Shown: positions 1 through 11,959, counted from the stretch's first letter. The stretch is DNA of 64,000 bases from Deinococcus aestuarii (GCF_018863415.1 NZ_JAHKSN010000008.1:62001-126000); one strand, 5' to 3'. Made by a program: numbers and translations. Notes: generated by a model from the sequence alone, not told the origin.

Positions 1-1
1 G

Positions 2-846
2 TACTACCGCGACCACGCCCTCGGCCTGACCCTGGGGGTGCCGCTGCTCGATCTCGTGAGCCAGTGCCTCGGCACCAACTCCGACCCCTCCCGGGGCCGC
101 CAGATGCCGCATCATTTCGCGGCCAAGCGGCAGAACTTCGTCTCCATCAGCTCCTCCATCGCCTCGCAGGTGCCGCCCGCCGCCGGGAACGCGCTCGCGC
201 AGAAGTACCTCGGCGTGGACGAGATCACCGTCTGCACCTTCGGGGACGGGGCGACGAGCGAGGGGGACTGGCACGCCGGGGTGAACATGGCCGCCGTGAA
301 CGCGGCGCCCTGCCTCTTCGTCTGCGAGAACAACCAGTGGGCGATCAGCACGCCGCTGAGGGGCCAGATGGCGAGCGAGACCGTCCACGTCAAGGCCCGC
401 GCGTACGGGATGCCCGGCTACCTCGTGGACGGCAACGACATCATCGCGGTGATGGAGGTCATGTCGCACGTGGCCCAGGAAATCCGGCAAGGAAGCGGCC
501 CCGCCCTCGTCGAGTGCCTGACCTACCGGGTAGGTTCGCACTCGAACGCGGACGCCGACGCCGAGAAGAACTACCGCACCCGCGAGGAGGTGGCGCTCTG
601 GACCGGACGTGACCCCATCACCCGGGTCGAGGGGCTGCTGGAGCACCTCGGCCACCCGGTGAGCGCCGAGGAACGCGCGGGGCTGATCGCCGCCACCCAC
701 CGCGAGGTGGACGAGGCCGTGCGGCAGGCCGAGGCGAGCGGGCAGCCCGACTGGCGGATCATGTTCGAGGACGTGTACGCCGACCTGCCCGTCCACCTGC
801 GCGAGCAGGCCGCCTCCTTGCGCGCCGAACAGACGGGAGGGCAGGC

Positions 847-850
<4 letters not shown>
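2..850 (+). CDS. 2-oxoacid dehydrogenase E1 component, alpha subunit (5' partial)
   Basis: Thiamine-diphosphate-dependent E1 alpha subunit of a pyruvate or branched-chain 2-oxoacid dehydrogenase, which decarboxylates the 2-oxoacid and passes the acyl group to E2 lipoate. The reading frame is open from base 2, with a YYRDHAL motif typical of the family, so the start lies outside the window. The ThDP motif is visible as GDGATSEG followed about 30 residues later by ENNQW. The stop overlaps the next ATG (ATGA), so E1 alpha and E1 beta are translationally coupled. An E2 with branched-chain-like architecture follows, which makes a bkd-type complex plausible; substrate choice cannot be read from the sequence. 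Confidence 0.93.
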
Positions 851-1872
<1,022 letters not shown>

Positions 1873-1887
1873 CCGTAGGGTCAAGGG

Positions 1888-2121
1888 ATGAAACCGGACC
1901 TCCTGCGCCCCCTACTCGGCCTCCTCGGGCTCGCCATCGGCTTCGGCGTGTACCCGCTCGTCCACCGGGCACCCGAGCCCTGGCCGCACCTCCTCGTCGG
2001 GGCGATGTTCGTGGCCCTGGGGGTGAGTGCCTGGGTCTACGCCCGGGGGGAGCGCTGGATTCAGGTCCTGGGGGCGGGGCTGATGCTCTACGGCGTGGCC
2101 CGCATGTTCTTCCTGCGCTGA
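1888..2121 (+). CDS. small three-helix membrane protein of unknown function
   Basis: 77-residue hydrophobic protein sitting between E1 beta and E2. Three probable membrane segments are visible (about residues 7-25, 34-50 and 58-74) separated by short charged loops (HRAPEPWP, ARGERW). I do not recognise a family. The ATG is preceded both by an AAGGG Shine-Dalgarno-like run and by TAGGGT (1876-1881) at the 6-base spacing seen before leaderless genes here, so it may have its own start site as well as being read through from E1 beta. A functional link to the dehydrogenase is only suggested by position. Confidence 0.75.
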   Translation: MKPDLLRPLLGLLGLAIGFGVYPLVHRAPEPWPHLLVGAMFVALGVSAWVYARGERWIQVLGAGLMLYGVARMFFLR

Positions 2122-2154
2122 CACCGACCCACCACACCCAAACCGAGGTTCCTA

Positions 2155-3663
<1,509 letters not shown>

Positions 3664-3666
3664 GGG

Positions 3667-3702
3667 CGATCAGCCGCCAGCTCTCAGCGGTCAGCCTGCC
3701 TG
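3667..3702. repeat. small dispersed repeat (CAGCTCTCAGCGGTCAGC type), copy 1
   Basis: Intergenic copy of a repeat family built from CAGC/TCAGC/GCTGAC units, located just after the E2 stop. Related copies lie at 18389-18447, 29933-29959 and 55529-55614. This copy is short and lacks the inverted partner arm that the 55.5-kb copy has. It resembles the small noncoding repeats known from Deinococcus; the exact family cannot be assigned by eye. Confidence 0.6.
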
Positions 3703-3833
3703 GGTTGGCCGCTTTTCGACTGCTTAAATTCCCCATCAAGGGGCGGTCAAAGGGGCGTCAGCTTGGAGGTCTAGGATGGCTGGTCACGGGTGCAACTTAA
3801 GTTGTGTGCCCCGGATTGGATACAGTGAACCCG

Positions 3834-4301
3834 ATGACCCTGACCCGTACCCTCGCGCTCCTGACCCTGATGGCCCTCGCCTCTCCGGCGCAGGCGCTCA
3901 AGCTCATCATCTGGGACCGCGAACTCCAGACCAAGCTGGGGTACGGCGAGACGAACGGGAAGGGCGGCATGACCGTGCAGCTCGTCAAGGACTACTCTGG
4001 CCCGGTGGTGGCCCTGTTCTCCCGTGAGGACGACGAAAAGGCCGCCGGGCTCTACCCGAATGTGCAAAGCCGCTACGACGGCGTTCTGAAAGCCGGTCAG
4101 CTTACCCTGGAGACGCCGGGCGGGCCCCTGACCCTCCGGCGATTTCTGGAGGGCCTGAAACTCAACCTGCTGCCCCAGCCGACCGGCCAGACGCTGCTCC
4201 TGCCGGGCCTGCGCACCGCGGCGGACAAGAGCAGGCTCCTCCCAGACAAGCCCAAGACGGCCCCCGACCCGACCCTCCCGGCCCCCCAAGGAGACCGCTG
4301 A
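3834..4301 (+). CDS. secreted protein of unknown function, linked to a two-component system
   Basis: 155-residue protein with a Sec signal peptide ([15 protein letters not shown], cleavage after AQA). The mature part is a small, probably beta-rich domain with a proline-rich tail ([17 protein letters not shown]). An upstream GTG at 3804 is in frame, but ATG 3834 is preferred because TACAGT (3821-3826) lies 7 bases before it, the leaderless pattern, and because the signal peptide then begins normally. The stop directly abuts the response-regulator ATG, whose AAGGAG Shine-Dalgarno lies inside this gene. Family not recognised; a sensor-associated or regulated envelope protein is an inference from position. 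Confidence 0.8.
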   Translation: MTLTRTLALLTLMALASPAQALKLIIWDRELQTKLGYGETNGKGGMTVQLVKDYSGPVVALFSREDDEKAAGLYPNVQSRYDGVLKAGQLTLETPGGPLTLRRFLEGLKLNLLPQPTGQTLLLPGLRTAADKSRLLPDKPKTAPDPTLPAPQGDR

Positions 4302-4961
4302 ATGCTCGCCCAGATTCTCGTGGTGGAGGACGACCCGCATCTCGGGCCGCTCCTCAAGGAATACCTCTCGGCCGACTACCTCGTCCACCACGCCTCCACC
4401 CTCAAGGACGCCCAGGCGTGGCTCGGGACCCACTCCGCCCAGCTCATCTTGCTCGATCTGAACCTCCCCGACGGCGACGGTCTCGACCTCGTGCAGGCGC
4501 TGCGGCAGTATTCGAGCACGCCCGTGCTGGTGCTCTCGGCCAGAAGCGGGGTGCAGGAGCGGGTGGCGGGGCTGAACGCGGGGGCGGACGACTACCTCAC
4601 CAAGCCCTTCGCCATGCCCGAACTCGACGCGCGGATCACGGCCCTGCTCAGGCGCACCGCCGCCGGGACGGGCGTGAACCTCGGCAACACCAGCCTCTCG
4701 ACGAGCAGCCTGCTGCTCACCGTCAACGACAAGAACGTGAACCTCACCGAGCACGAGGCCCGCATCCTGGAGCTGATGATGCGCACGCCCGAGCGGGTGT
4801 TCTCGCGCGCCGACATCGAGTCGCACCTCTACGGCTGGGAGACGCCCAACAGCAACTCCGTGGAGGTCCGCATCTCGCAGCTTCGCAAGAAGCTGGAGCA
4901 GGCGGCTTCCGACCTGCGGATTCGCACGATCCGCAACGTCGGCTATGTCCTGCAAGCCTGA
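4302..4961 (+). CDS. OmpR-family two-component response regulator
   Basis: 219 aa. N-terminal receiver domain with acidic pocket E9-D10-D11, phosphoacceptor Asp52 ([11 protein letters not shown]), the conserved Ser/Thr region (LVLSARS) and Lys in LTKPF. C-terminal winged helix (about residues 125-218) with the [14 protein letters not shown] recognition helix and the [11 protein letters not shown] ending of the OmpR/PhoB class. Expected to be phosphorylated by the histidine kinase encoded downstream. Starts immediately after the stop of the secreted protein, with AAGGAG at 4289-4294. Confidence 0.95.
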   Translation: MLAQILVVEDDPHLGPLLKEYLSADYLVHHASTLKDAQAWLGTHSAQLILLDLNLPDGDGLDLVQALRQYSSTPVLVLSARSGVQERVAGLNAGADDYLTKPFAMPELDARITALLRRTAAGTGVNLGNTSLSTSSLLLTVNDKNVNLTEHEARILELMMRTPERVFSRADIESHLYGWETPNSNSVEVRISQLRKKLEQAASDLRIRTIRNVGYVLQA

Positions 4962-4973
4962 GGGCAATCCCTC

Positions 4974-4979
4974 TAGACT
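4974..4979 (+). promoter_or_regulatory. candidate -10 box (TAGACT) for a leaderless mini-ORF
   Basis: TAGACT lies 7 bases upstream of the ATG at 4987, in the 13 bases after the response-regulator stop. It matches the TANNNT box placed 5-8 bases before many starts in this window. No convincing -35 is visible. It would provide a separate transcript for the kinase. Confidence 0.5.
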
Positions 4980-4986
4980 CTTCGCC

Positions 4987-5051
4987 ATGACCCCCACCCC
5001 GATCCGCCCCGCGCCTGGCCGCCGGGGCGGGTCTGTCTCGGGGGAGGGCAC

Positions 5052-5055
<4 letters not shown>
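4987..5055 (+). CDS. leaderless 22-codon mini-ORF overlapping the histidine kinase start
   Basis: ATG at 4987 opens a 22-residue frame (begins [15 protein letters not shown]) that ends in TGA at 5053-5055. That TGA overlaps the GTG start of the kinase (GTGA), and the kinase Shine-Dalgarno (GGGGAGGG, 5041-5048) sits inside the mini-ORF. The -10-like TAGACT lies 7 bases upstream, so a transcript from it would begin at or near the ATG. The arrangement fits translational coupling: ribosomes load on a leaderless start and re-initiate at the kinase. The peptide itself has no recognised family and may have no function. Confidence 0.45.
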
Positions 5056-6446
<1,391 letters not shown>

Positions 6447-6457
6447 GGAGATTGGGG

Positions 6458-6886
6458 ATGGATGTCCATGCGCTCCTCCAGACCGTCCGTGCGGCGGGCG
6501 GGGCCACATTCGACCACGGCGGGCGGCCCGTCGACCCGGGAGCGCGGTGGCTCTATCCCCGGCACCCCGGCCAGACCGTGATTCTCGCCGCTTCCGCCGA
6601 CTGGGCCGCACATTTGAGGAGCTTCATGGAGGCACATCGACCGCTTCTGGAGCAGGAGCCCCCGGAGTGGCTGGCCTTCGGGGCGTGGATTCATCCGGGA
6701 GGTGACCTGTACCTGGATATCGTGACGGGACGGTTCGACGAGGAGGAGGTCCGGCGGGAGGCGCTGAGGGCGGGGGAGAGGGAGGGGCGCCGGGTGGTGG
6801 CCCTCTTCCAGTCCTCCTCGGGACGGACGATGCCGCTGGCGGAGAAGGAATTTTGTGCGGACGCGCCCCCTATCCTGCCCGGGTGA
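6458..6886 (+). CDS. conserved-looking hypothetical protein
   Basis: 142-residue soluble protein. The ATG at 6458 has GAGGAG 7 bases upstream, directly after the kinase stop, so it is probably co-transcribed. The sequence is a mixed alpha/beta composition with a tryptophan-rich middle ([22 protein letters not shown]) and no membrane segment or signal peptide. Its stop overlaps the GTG start of dprA (GTGA). I do not recognise a family. Confidence 0.75.
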   Translation: MDVHALLQTVRAAGGATFDHGGRPVDPGARWLYPRHPGQTVILAASADWAAHLRSFMEAHRPLLEQEPPEWLAFGAWIHPGGDLYLDIVTGRFDEEEVRREALRAGEREGRRVVALFQSSSGRTMPLAEKEFCADAPPILPG

Positions 6887-7968
6887 CCCCCGCCGTCTCT
6901 CCTCCCGCGCTCGCCGAGCTGCGCGCCCTGCTCACCCTGCGCTTCACGCCCCACCTCGGGCCGCGCCGCATCGAGAACCTGCGGCGGCACCTCGGGAGCG
7001 CGCGGGCCGTCCTGGGAGCGCCCCTGACGGCCCTGCGCGGGGTGCCGGGCCTCGACGCGAAGTCGCTCGCGGCACTCGGGACCCCCAGGGCGGCCGAGCA
7101 GGCGGAGGCCGAACTGGACCGGGCCCGGGCGGGGGGCGTCACCCTGCTCGGGCGCGGGCTGGAGGGTTATCCGCCCGCCCTCGACGCCCTCGGCGACCCG
7201 CCCCCGGTGCTGTGGGTGAGGGGCGAGTTGCCGGACCTCCCGGTCGTGCCGCGGGCGGTGGGGATCGTGGGCACGCGGGGGGCGAGCCCGCACGCGCTGG
7301 GGCTCACGCGGGCCCTCGCCGCCGACCTCGCGCGGGCGGACGTGACGGTCGTGAGCGGGCTCGCCCGGGGGGTGGACACCGCCGCCCACACGGCGAGCGT
7401 GGAGGCCGGGGGCGTGAGCGTGGGGGTCCTCGGGAGCGCGGTCGACCGCGTCTACCCCGCCGAGAACACGCGGCTCGCGGAGCGGCTGACCCTGATCAGC
7501 GAGTACCCGCTCGGCACCGGCCCGGCGCAGCACCACTTTCCCACCCGGAATCGGCTGATCGCCGCGCTGTCGTCGGGCACTGTCGTTGTGGAGGGAGAAC
7601 TCAAGAGCGGGAGCCTGATCACCGCCACCCACGCTCTCGAATGCGGGCGCACCGTCTTCGCTGTGCCGGGCCGCGCCGGAGACCCCCGCGCCGCCGGGCC
7701 CCACCGCCTGCTGCGCGAGGGGGCTGTCCTCACCGAGACGGCGAATGACATCCTTTCCGAACTCGGCTGGGACGCGGCCCCCGCCGCCCCCACCCCCGAC
7801 CTGCCCCCCGAGCAGGCCCGCGCCCACGCCGCCCTCGTGACCCCCGCCACCCTCGACGACCTGCACGCCTCGACCGGCCTGCCCCTGCCCGAGTTGCAGA
7901 CCGCCCTCGTCATGCTGCAACTCATGGGGCTCGCCGAAGAGGTCGGCGGGCGCTGGGCGCGGCGGTAG
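6883..7968 (+). CDS. dprA: DNA-processing protein DprA
   Basis: 361 aa. DprA binds incoming single-stranded DNA and loads RecA during natural transformation. An N-terminal helix-hairpin-helix/SAM-like region is followed by the Rossmann-like DNA-binding core starting near residue 127 (GIVGTRGAS), with [38 protein letters not shown] and [12 protein letters not shown] motifs, and a C-terminal winged-helix ([20 protein letters not shown]). GTG 6883 is chosen because TATCCT (6871-6876) lies 6 bases upstream, the leaderless arrangement, and it overlaps the previous stop; an in-frame TTG at 6853 is less likely. Confidence 0.95.
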   Translation: MTPAVSPPALAELRALLTLRFTPHLGPRRIENLRRHLGSARAVLGAPLTALRGVPGLDAKSLAALGTPRAAEQAEAELDRARAGGVTLLGRGLEGYPPALDALGDPPPVLWVRGELPDLPVVPRAVGIVGTRGASPHALGLTRALAADLARADVTVVSGLARGVDTAAHTASVEAGGVSVGVLGSAVDRVYPAENTRLAERLTLISEYPLGTGPAQHHFPTRNRLIAALSSGTVVVEGELKSGSLITATHALECGRTVFAVPGRAGDPRAAGPHRLLREGAVLTETANDILSELGWDAAPAAPTPDLPPEQARAHAALVTPATLDDLHASTGLPLPELQTALVMLQLMGLAEEVGGRWARR

Positions 7969-7976
7969 GGGAGGGG

Positions 7977-8004
7977 AGAGGCCGGTTCGAATCCGGACTC
8001 AACG
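7977..8004. other. tRNA T-arm-like fragment
   Basis: CCGG-TTCGAAT-CCGG (7982-7996) has the stem and 7-base loop of a tRNA T-arm but there is no rest of a tRNA upstream, where dprA ends. It abuts the 3' end of a lower-GC orphan gene on the other strand. It could be a leftover tRNA 3' end from an integration event or chance. Stem is only 4 bp and no CCA end is seen. Confidence 0.25.
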
Positions 8005-8385
8005 TCCGCAGAGTTGTGCCCTTCGATCTCTGTCCAGCATGAGGGTATAGAACGGCGCCCGTTGATTGAACATCTGATTGAAAGACTTGTAATCGTCTGT
8101 AGTCTTCCGCGTTCCACCCAAGGGAATCTGTTTTCCCGAGCAGGTTTCAAGAGATTGTGGGAAGGAAGAAGCATTCACCTGCTGGCCCCGTAGCGACGCC
8201 CATCTCACCCCGAATTCCACTTCAGACGCTTGGGAATCCCCCATCGGGCCTCTGTCTGAGATGCAGTACAGCACTTGCCGGGGTGAAGCGATGGGCATAC
8301 ATCGGATGGGCTGCACACCATCTTGAGCGTGGGAAGGGGCGCTCTGGGTGAGAGCGAGCGCGGCGCCGAGAACGGCCGTCAACAT
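7999..8385 (-). CDS. secreted protein of unknown function
   Basis: 128 aa with a signal peptide (MLTAVLGAALALTQSAPSHA, cleavage before QDG). The mature part has four cysteines (IRCMPI, LYCISD, LETCSG, AQLCGR), which suggests disulfides in the envelope. The gene is visibly lower in GC than its neighbours. A full promoter (TTGCCT-17-TAGTCT) ends 5 bases before the ATG, so it is probably leaderless and really expressed. No family recognised; transferred origin is possible from its base composition. Confidence 0.75.
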   Translation of the reverse strand: MLTAVLGAALALTQSAPSHAQDGVQPIRCMPIASPRQVLYCISDRGPMGDSQASEVEFGVRWASLRGQQVNASSFPQSLETCSGKQIPLGGTRKTTDDYKSFNQMFNQRAPFYTLMLDRDRRAQLCGR

Positions 8386-8390
8386 GACCG

Positions 8391-8419
8391 AGACTAAGCT
8401 TTCTGTCGCGCGAAGGCAA
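8391..8419 (-). promoter_or_regulatory. promoter TTGCCT-17-TAGTCT for the secreted protein
   Basis: On the minus strand TTGCCT (8414-8419) and TAGTCT (8391-8396) are separated by exactly 17 bases, and the ATG of the gene begins 5 bases after the -10. This is one of the clearest complete promoters of a leaderless gene in the window. Confidence 0.65.
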
Positions 8420-8467
8420 GAGAACGGGGCGGCGTGCGAGGGAAGGGCGCATGACGTTGACTGAGGT

Positions 8468-8599
8468 TCAGCCGGGATTCTGAGCCCTGCCCAACGGCGC
8501 CGACCTCTTCAGGCACACCCGGCAGACGGGGCGCGCCCCGTCCTTCACACCCGCGAGCAGGCGCCTGGGTCCCGGACCCTCCAGTTCCTTGAGGGTCAC
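8468..8599 (-). CDS. possible 43-residue CxxC mini-protein
   Basis: A short minus-strand frame from GTG 8599 reads TLKELEGPGPRRLLAGVKDG then ARPVCRVCLKRSAPLG and stops at 8468. The CRVC pair and basic C-terminus look like a treble-clef or zinc-knuckle remnant, and codon third positions are GC-rich as in real genes. No Shine-Dalgarno or -10 box decides the start, and the same frame stays open further upstream. It is too short to assign to a family; it may also be the end of a decayed gene. Confidence 0.3.
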   Translation of the reverse strand: MTLKELEGPGPRRLLAGVKDGARPVCRVCLKRSAPLGRAQNPG

Positions 8600-8741
8600 A
8601 GGCCCGTCGCCCGGGGGTGAGCGCGGGCCGACGCGGGCCAGCTCTACCCTTGCACCAGCCGGGGAAGCCGCGCTGGCGGAGTGGGAGGCGTCCCAGTCCT
8701 GGGCCTCCCGATCAGGCCGACGACTCCCCGAGGACGGTGAG

Positions 8742-9029
8742 TCAGAGGTCGTCGGGACCCGTCACTCCGCCGTCCGGGCCGGTCACGAGGCCCTTCGCAC
8801 GCTCGGTGCTCGCCGTCCAGGCGTCCAGGTCGGCCGTGACCGCCTCCGGGTTTTGGGGGGGGTCGCCCGCGTGAGCCCGGGCCGCCCCGCTCTCCCCGGT
8901 CTCCGGCTCGCCCCCGAAGGCGGAGACGCCGTCCACGCTGCCCGCCTCCCCCGGAGCCCCCGCGTGTTCCGGCGTGTCGTCCGTGATGCCCCGCATCCCG
9001 CCCGTGGCCGCCCCTCCGTCATCCGTCAT
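8742..9029 (-). CDS. small acidic, probably disordered protein
   Basis: 95 residues starting MTDDGGAATGG, rich in Gly, Ala, Asp and Glu and poor in hydrophobic residues, so likely unstructured. The ATG at 9029 has AAAGGAG about 6 bases upstream (minus strand), which supports it over an in-frame upstream ATG at 9104. No recognised family. A similar acidic MTDD-type small protein is encoded at 37671-37850. Function unknown; stress-related hydrophilin-like roles would be speculation. Confidence 0.6.
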   Translation of the reverse strand: MTDDGGAATGGMRGITDDTPEHAGAPGEAGSVDGVSAFGGEPETGESGAARAHAGDPPQNPEAVTADLDAWTASTERAKGLVTGPDGGVTGPDDL

Positions 9030-9126
9030 GTGCCGCTCCTTTCCGCGCTCCCAGCTTAGCTGGCAGGGGGGGAGGCGAGGTGAGGGGCCGTTGTGGCGCT
9101 CCACAGAGAGGGGGACGGGGGCGCCC

Positions 9127-9621
9127 TCAGGCCGGGGGGGCCTGGAGGGACCGCAGTCTCTGGAAGACCTCGGCGGCGTGGACGTTGGGCACGACCTCCC
9201 GCCAGCGGTGCGCGACCCGGCCCTCCGGGGAGATCAGGAACGTCTCGCGGCGGGCAAGAGGCACCTCCTCGCCGGGCTCGGGGTCGTCCAGCACCCCGTA
9301 CAGGCGGCTGATCTGCCCGTTGCGGTCGGAGATCAGCGGAAAACTCAGGTCGCACAGGCCCCGGAATTCGGTCTGGCGTTGCCGGGTGTCGCTGCTGACC
9401 CCCACGATCTGGGCGCCCGCCGCCCGGAACTCGGGAAAGAGGGCCTGGAAGCGCCGCGCCTGCATCTGGCAGTGGGTGGCCGCCGCGCGCGGAAAGAAAA
9501 AGAGGATCACCCACCGTCCCCGCCACGGCGAGAGGCCCACGGGACGCCCGCCCTCGTCCGTGGCCGTGAAGTCGGGGGCAAGGTCGCCGGTTTGAAGCGG
9601 TCTCACACCTGGAATCGTCAT
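9127..9621 (-). CDS. peroxiredoxin, BCP/PrxQ-like
   Basis: 164 aa thioredoxin-fold peroxidase that reduces hydroperoxides. The peroxidatic Cys51 lies in FFPRAAATHCQMQ, and the family features GDLAPDFTATD, SDTRQRQ, FPLISDRNG and RRETFLISPEGRVAHRW are present. The resolving cysteine five residues after the peroxidatic one, usual in PrxQ proteins, is absent (Arg/Phe there); the only other cysteine is in GLCDLSF, so it is 1-Cys or uses an atypical partner. TAGACC lies 6 bases before the ATG, suggesting leaderless transcription. Confidence 0.9.
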   Translation of the reverse strand: MTIPGVRPLQTGDLAPDFTATDEGGRPVGLSPWRGRWVILFFFPRAAATHCQMQARRFQALFPEFRAAGAQIVGVSSDTRQRQTEFRGLCDLSFPLISDRNGQISRLYGVLDDPEPGEEVPLARRETFLISPEGRVAHRWREVVPNVHAAEVFQRLRSLQAPPA

Positions 9622-9671
9622 AGCAGGGGTCTATTGTGCGGCTCCCACCGCCCCCGGTGAGCCGGAAAAAT

Positions 9672-9959
9672 TCACGTGTGCTGCGGCCCGTAGTCCTTTT
9701 CCACGCTCACGCGCGGCGGGCCGGGCAGCTCGACGCCCTGCTCGCCGCCGTCCACGAGGTCGGGGAGACGGCCGTGCAGGCCCACCGTCAGCGTACCGCT
9801 CTCGCCGGACACGCCCGTCATCGCCGGGTCGAGGACGACCGTCCAGCCGCCGCCCGGCCACTCGACCCTCACCGTCACGGTGTCGCCCAGGGCCAGGGCC
9901 GCGACCTCCAGGTCGTCGAGGCGAACACGGATCCGGCCCGCGACGAAACGCACCTTCAC
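9672..9959 (-). CDS. small conserved protein, DUF7009-like
   Basis: 95 residues from GTG 9959: opens KVRFVAGRIRVRLDDLEV and ends VSVEKDYGPQHT. The pattern of a short beta-strand opening with basic residues and an EKD ending resembles DUF7009 proteins, but this is a recollection of pattern, not a search. The GTG overlaps the TGA of an upstream leaderless mini-ORF (9956-9988), the same GTGA arrangement as the histidine kinase at 5052. Function unknown. Confidence 0.65.
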   Translation of the reverse strand: MKVRFVAGRIRVRLDDLEVAALALGDTVTVRVEWPGGGWTVVLDPAMTGVSGESGTLTVGLHGRLPDLVDGGEQGVELPGPPRVSVEKDYGPQHT

Positions 9960-9988
9960 GGGACCACCTGCTGGCACAGCGGGCTCAT
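9956..9988 (-). CDS. leaderless 10-codon mini-ORF before the DUF7009-like gene
   Basis: Minus-strand ATG at 9988 opens MSPLCQQVVP and stops with TGA at 9958-9956, overlapping the GTG of the next gene by the GTGA pattern. TAGCAT (9995-10000) lies 6 bases upstream, so a transcript would start at or next to this ATG. Probable role is ribosome loading and translational coupling; the peptide may be incidental. Confidence 0.4.
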   Translation of the reverse strand: MSPLCQQVVP

Positions 9989-9994
9989 GGGCCC

Positions 9995-10000
9995 ATGCTA
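9995..10000 (-). promoter_or_regulatory. candidate -10 box (TAGCAT)
   Basis: TAGCAT on the minus strand is 6 bases from the mini-ORF ATG. It sits in a 32-base gap between divergent starts (9988 minus and 10021 plus), so promoter elements for both directions must overlap here. No clear -35. Confidence 0.4.
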
Positions 10001-10020
10001 GCGGCGTGGGATGCTGGGGC

Positions 10021-11013
10021 ATGGCGAAGATGAGCGTTCTGGTCCTGGGCGGCACACAATTCGTGGGACGGCACATCGTGGAGGCCCTGCTCGCGGGCGG
10101 GCACCGGGTGAGCGTCCTGACGCGCGGGCGCACCCCCGACGAGCTGCCGGGCGAGGTCGAGCGCCTGCGCGGCGACCGCAACGAGGGGGAGGCGGGCCTC
10201 GGCGCCCTGGCGGGCCGGGCGTGGGACGCCTGCGTGGACGTGAGCGGCTACACGCCCCGGCAGGTGCGCGCGAGCGCCCAGACACTGCAAGACCGGGTGG
10301 GCCGGTACGTCTTCGTGAGCACCGTCAGCGTGTACGCCGAGCAGGACCGCCACCCCATCCGCGAGGACGACCCCCTGCTGCCGGAAGCCGGGGAGGACGT
10401 GACGCAGGTGACGGGCGAGACGTACGGCCCCCTCAAGGTGACCTGCGAGCGCCTCGTGGCCGAGGTGCTCGGGGAGCGCGCGACCATCCTGCGCCCGCAG
10501 ATCGTGGCCGGACCCCACGACCCCACCGGGCGCTACACCTCCTGGATCGACCGGGTGGCCGCCGGGGGCGACTTCCTCGCGCCGGGGGACGGCTCGGACT
10601 TCGTGCAGGTGATCGACGCCCGCGACCTCGCCCGTTTCGCGGTGACCGTGCTGGAGGAGGGCGTGCCGGGTGTCTTCAACCTCGCGGGACCGCGCCTCGG
10701 CTGGCGGGAGTTTCTGGACACGGTGCGGGAGGCGACGGGTTCGGACGCCACGCCCGTCTGGGTGGACGCGGCCACGCTGGAGGCACACGGCCTCGGCTGG
10801 AACGAGTTGCCCGTCTACGTCCCGGCGCAGGGCGAGCAGGGCGGGGTCATGGACGTTTCGAACGAGCGGGCGCGGGCGGCGGGACTGACCCTCGAAGGTC
10901 CCCTCACGACGGCGCGGGACACCCGGGCCTGGAGCGCGGGCACAGCGCAAAAAGCCTTCCTGACCCCGGAGCGCGAGGCGGAGGTGCTGCGGGCGGTGGG
11001 GAGGGGGCGGTGA
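10021..11013 (+). CDS. NAD-dependent epimerase/dehydratase family protein (extended SDR)
   Basis: 330 aa. The N-terminal dinucleotide-binding motif reads VLVLGGTQFVGRHI; the active-site region has STVSVYAEQD and YGPLKVTCE (YxxxK) and the later ILRPQIVAGPHDPT and VFNLAGP motifs are those of extended SDRs acting on nucleotide sugars or related substrates. ATG 10021 is used; ATG 10030 (MSVLVLGG) is an equally good start. Substrate is not predictable. Five bases separate it from the mscS start. Confidence 0.85.
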   Translation: MAKMSVLVLGGTQFVGRHIVEALLAGGHRVSVLTRGRTPDELPGEVERLRGDRNEGEAGLGALAGRAWDACVDVSGYTPRQVRASAQTLQDRVGRYVFVSTVSVYAEQDRHPIREDDPLLPEAGEDVTQVTGETYGPLKVTCERLVAEVLGERATILRPQIVAGPHDPTGRYTSWIDRVAAGGDFLAPGDGSDFVQVIDARDLARFAVTVLEEGVPGVFNLAGPRLGWREFLDTVREATGSDATPVWVDAATLEAHGLGWNELPVYVPAQGEQGGVMDVSNERARAAGLTLEGPLTTARDTRAWSAGTAQKAFLTPEREAEVLRAVGRGR

Positions 11014-11017
11014 CGCC

Positions 11018-11959
11018 GTGAACACGAGCCTGACCCTGGTGTGGGACCGCACGGTGGGCATCGCGCGGACCCTCGTCGCGGCGCTGCCGAACGTGCTGCT
11101 GGCGCTGGTGGTCTTCGGGCTGTTCTGGCTGCTGTCGCGGGTGCTGGTGAAGCTCCTGGAACGGGTGTTGCGGCGGGCCGGGCAGCCGCTCGCGGTGGGG
11201 CAGGCGCTGGGGCAGGTGCTGAGGGTCGTCGTGCTGACGGTGGGCGTGCTGGTGGCCCTCACGGTCATCTTCCCGACCCTCAACGCCGCCACCTTGTTCG
11301 GCACGCTGGGCTTCAGCAGCGTCGCCATCGGATTCGCCTTCAAGGACATCTTCCAGAACCTGCTGGCGGGCCTTTTGATCCTGATCACGCGGCCGTTTCG
11401 CATCGGGGACCAGATCATCAGCGGCACGACCGAGGGCACGGTGGAGGATATCCAGGTGCGCGCCACCGTCGTCCGCACCTACGACAACCGCAAGGTGGTG
11501 ATTCCCAACAGCGACCTCTACACGGGCCGCGTGACCGTGAACACCGCCTTCGAGAGGCGGCAGGTGAGCCTGCCCCTGACGCTGCCCTACGGGACGGACC
11601 TGGAGAAGGCCCGGAACTTGATGGTCGAGGCCGCGCGTGGGGTGGCGGACCTGGCCGAGGACCCGCCCCCCAGCGTGGTCCTGACGGACCTGAACTCCGG
11701 CGGCCTGACGGTCAGCCTGCGCTACTGGGTGAGGCCGCCCCTGCGCCGGGACGTGACCGTCACCACCGACGAGGTGCTGAGCACCGTCGAGGCCCGGCTG
11801 AGGGAGGGGGGCGTGAAGCTCAGCACCCCGCAGGGGGTGGCCCTCGACCCGGTGCAGCTCCGGCCCCTGCGCGTGCAACTGGCGGGGGCGGCAGACGAGG
11901 GGGCAGAGGGCGCCCTCCGGCCCCTCGCCACCCGGCCAGACGGGCCGCCCCCCCGATGA
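11018..11959 (+). CDS. MscS-family mechanosensitive ion channel
   Basis: 313 aa small-conductance mechanosensitive channel that releases solutes on hypo-osmotic shock. Three hydrophobic helices (about residues 20-44, 65-90, 95-130) are followed by the pore-lining TM3 and the MscS beta domain motif RPFRIGDQI, the VRTYDNRKVVIPNSDL segment and a C-terminal alpha/beta domain. Start GTG 11018 follows the SDR stop. Its last codon overlaps the ATG of the DUF2254-type gene (ATGA), so the two membrane proteins are coupled. Confidence 0.92.
   Translation: MNTSLTLVWDRTVGIARTLVAALPNVLLALVVFGLFWLLSRVLVKLLERVLRRAGQPLAVGQALGQVLRVVVLTVGVLVALTVIFPTLNAATLFGTLGFSSVAIGFAFKDIFQNLLAGLLILITRPFRIGDQIISGTTEGTVEDIQVRATVVRTYDNRKVVIPNSDLYTGRVTVNTAFERRQVSLPLTLPYGTDLEKARNLMVEAARGVADLAEDPPPSVVLTDLNSGGLTVSLRYWVRPPLRRDVTVTTDEVLSTVEARLREGGVKLSTPQGVALDPVQLRPLRVQLAGAADEGAEGALRPLATRPDGPPPR

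Noticed and set aside
9960..10022. Upstream minus-strand ATG at 10022 for the DUF7009-like gene
   Set aside because: It would overlap the divergent SDR start and add a non-conserved tail; GTG 9959 coupled to the mini-ORF fits better.
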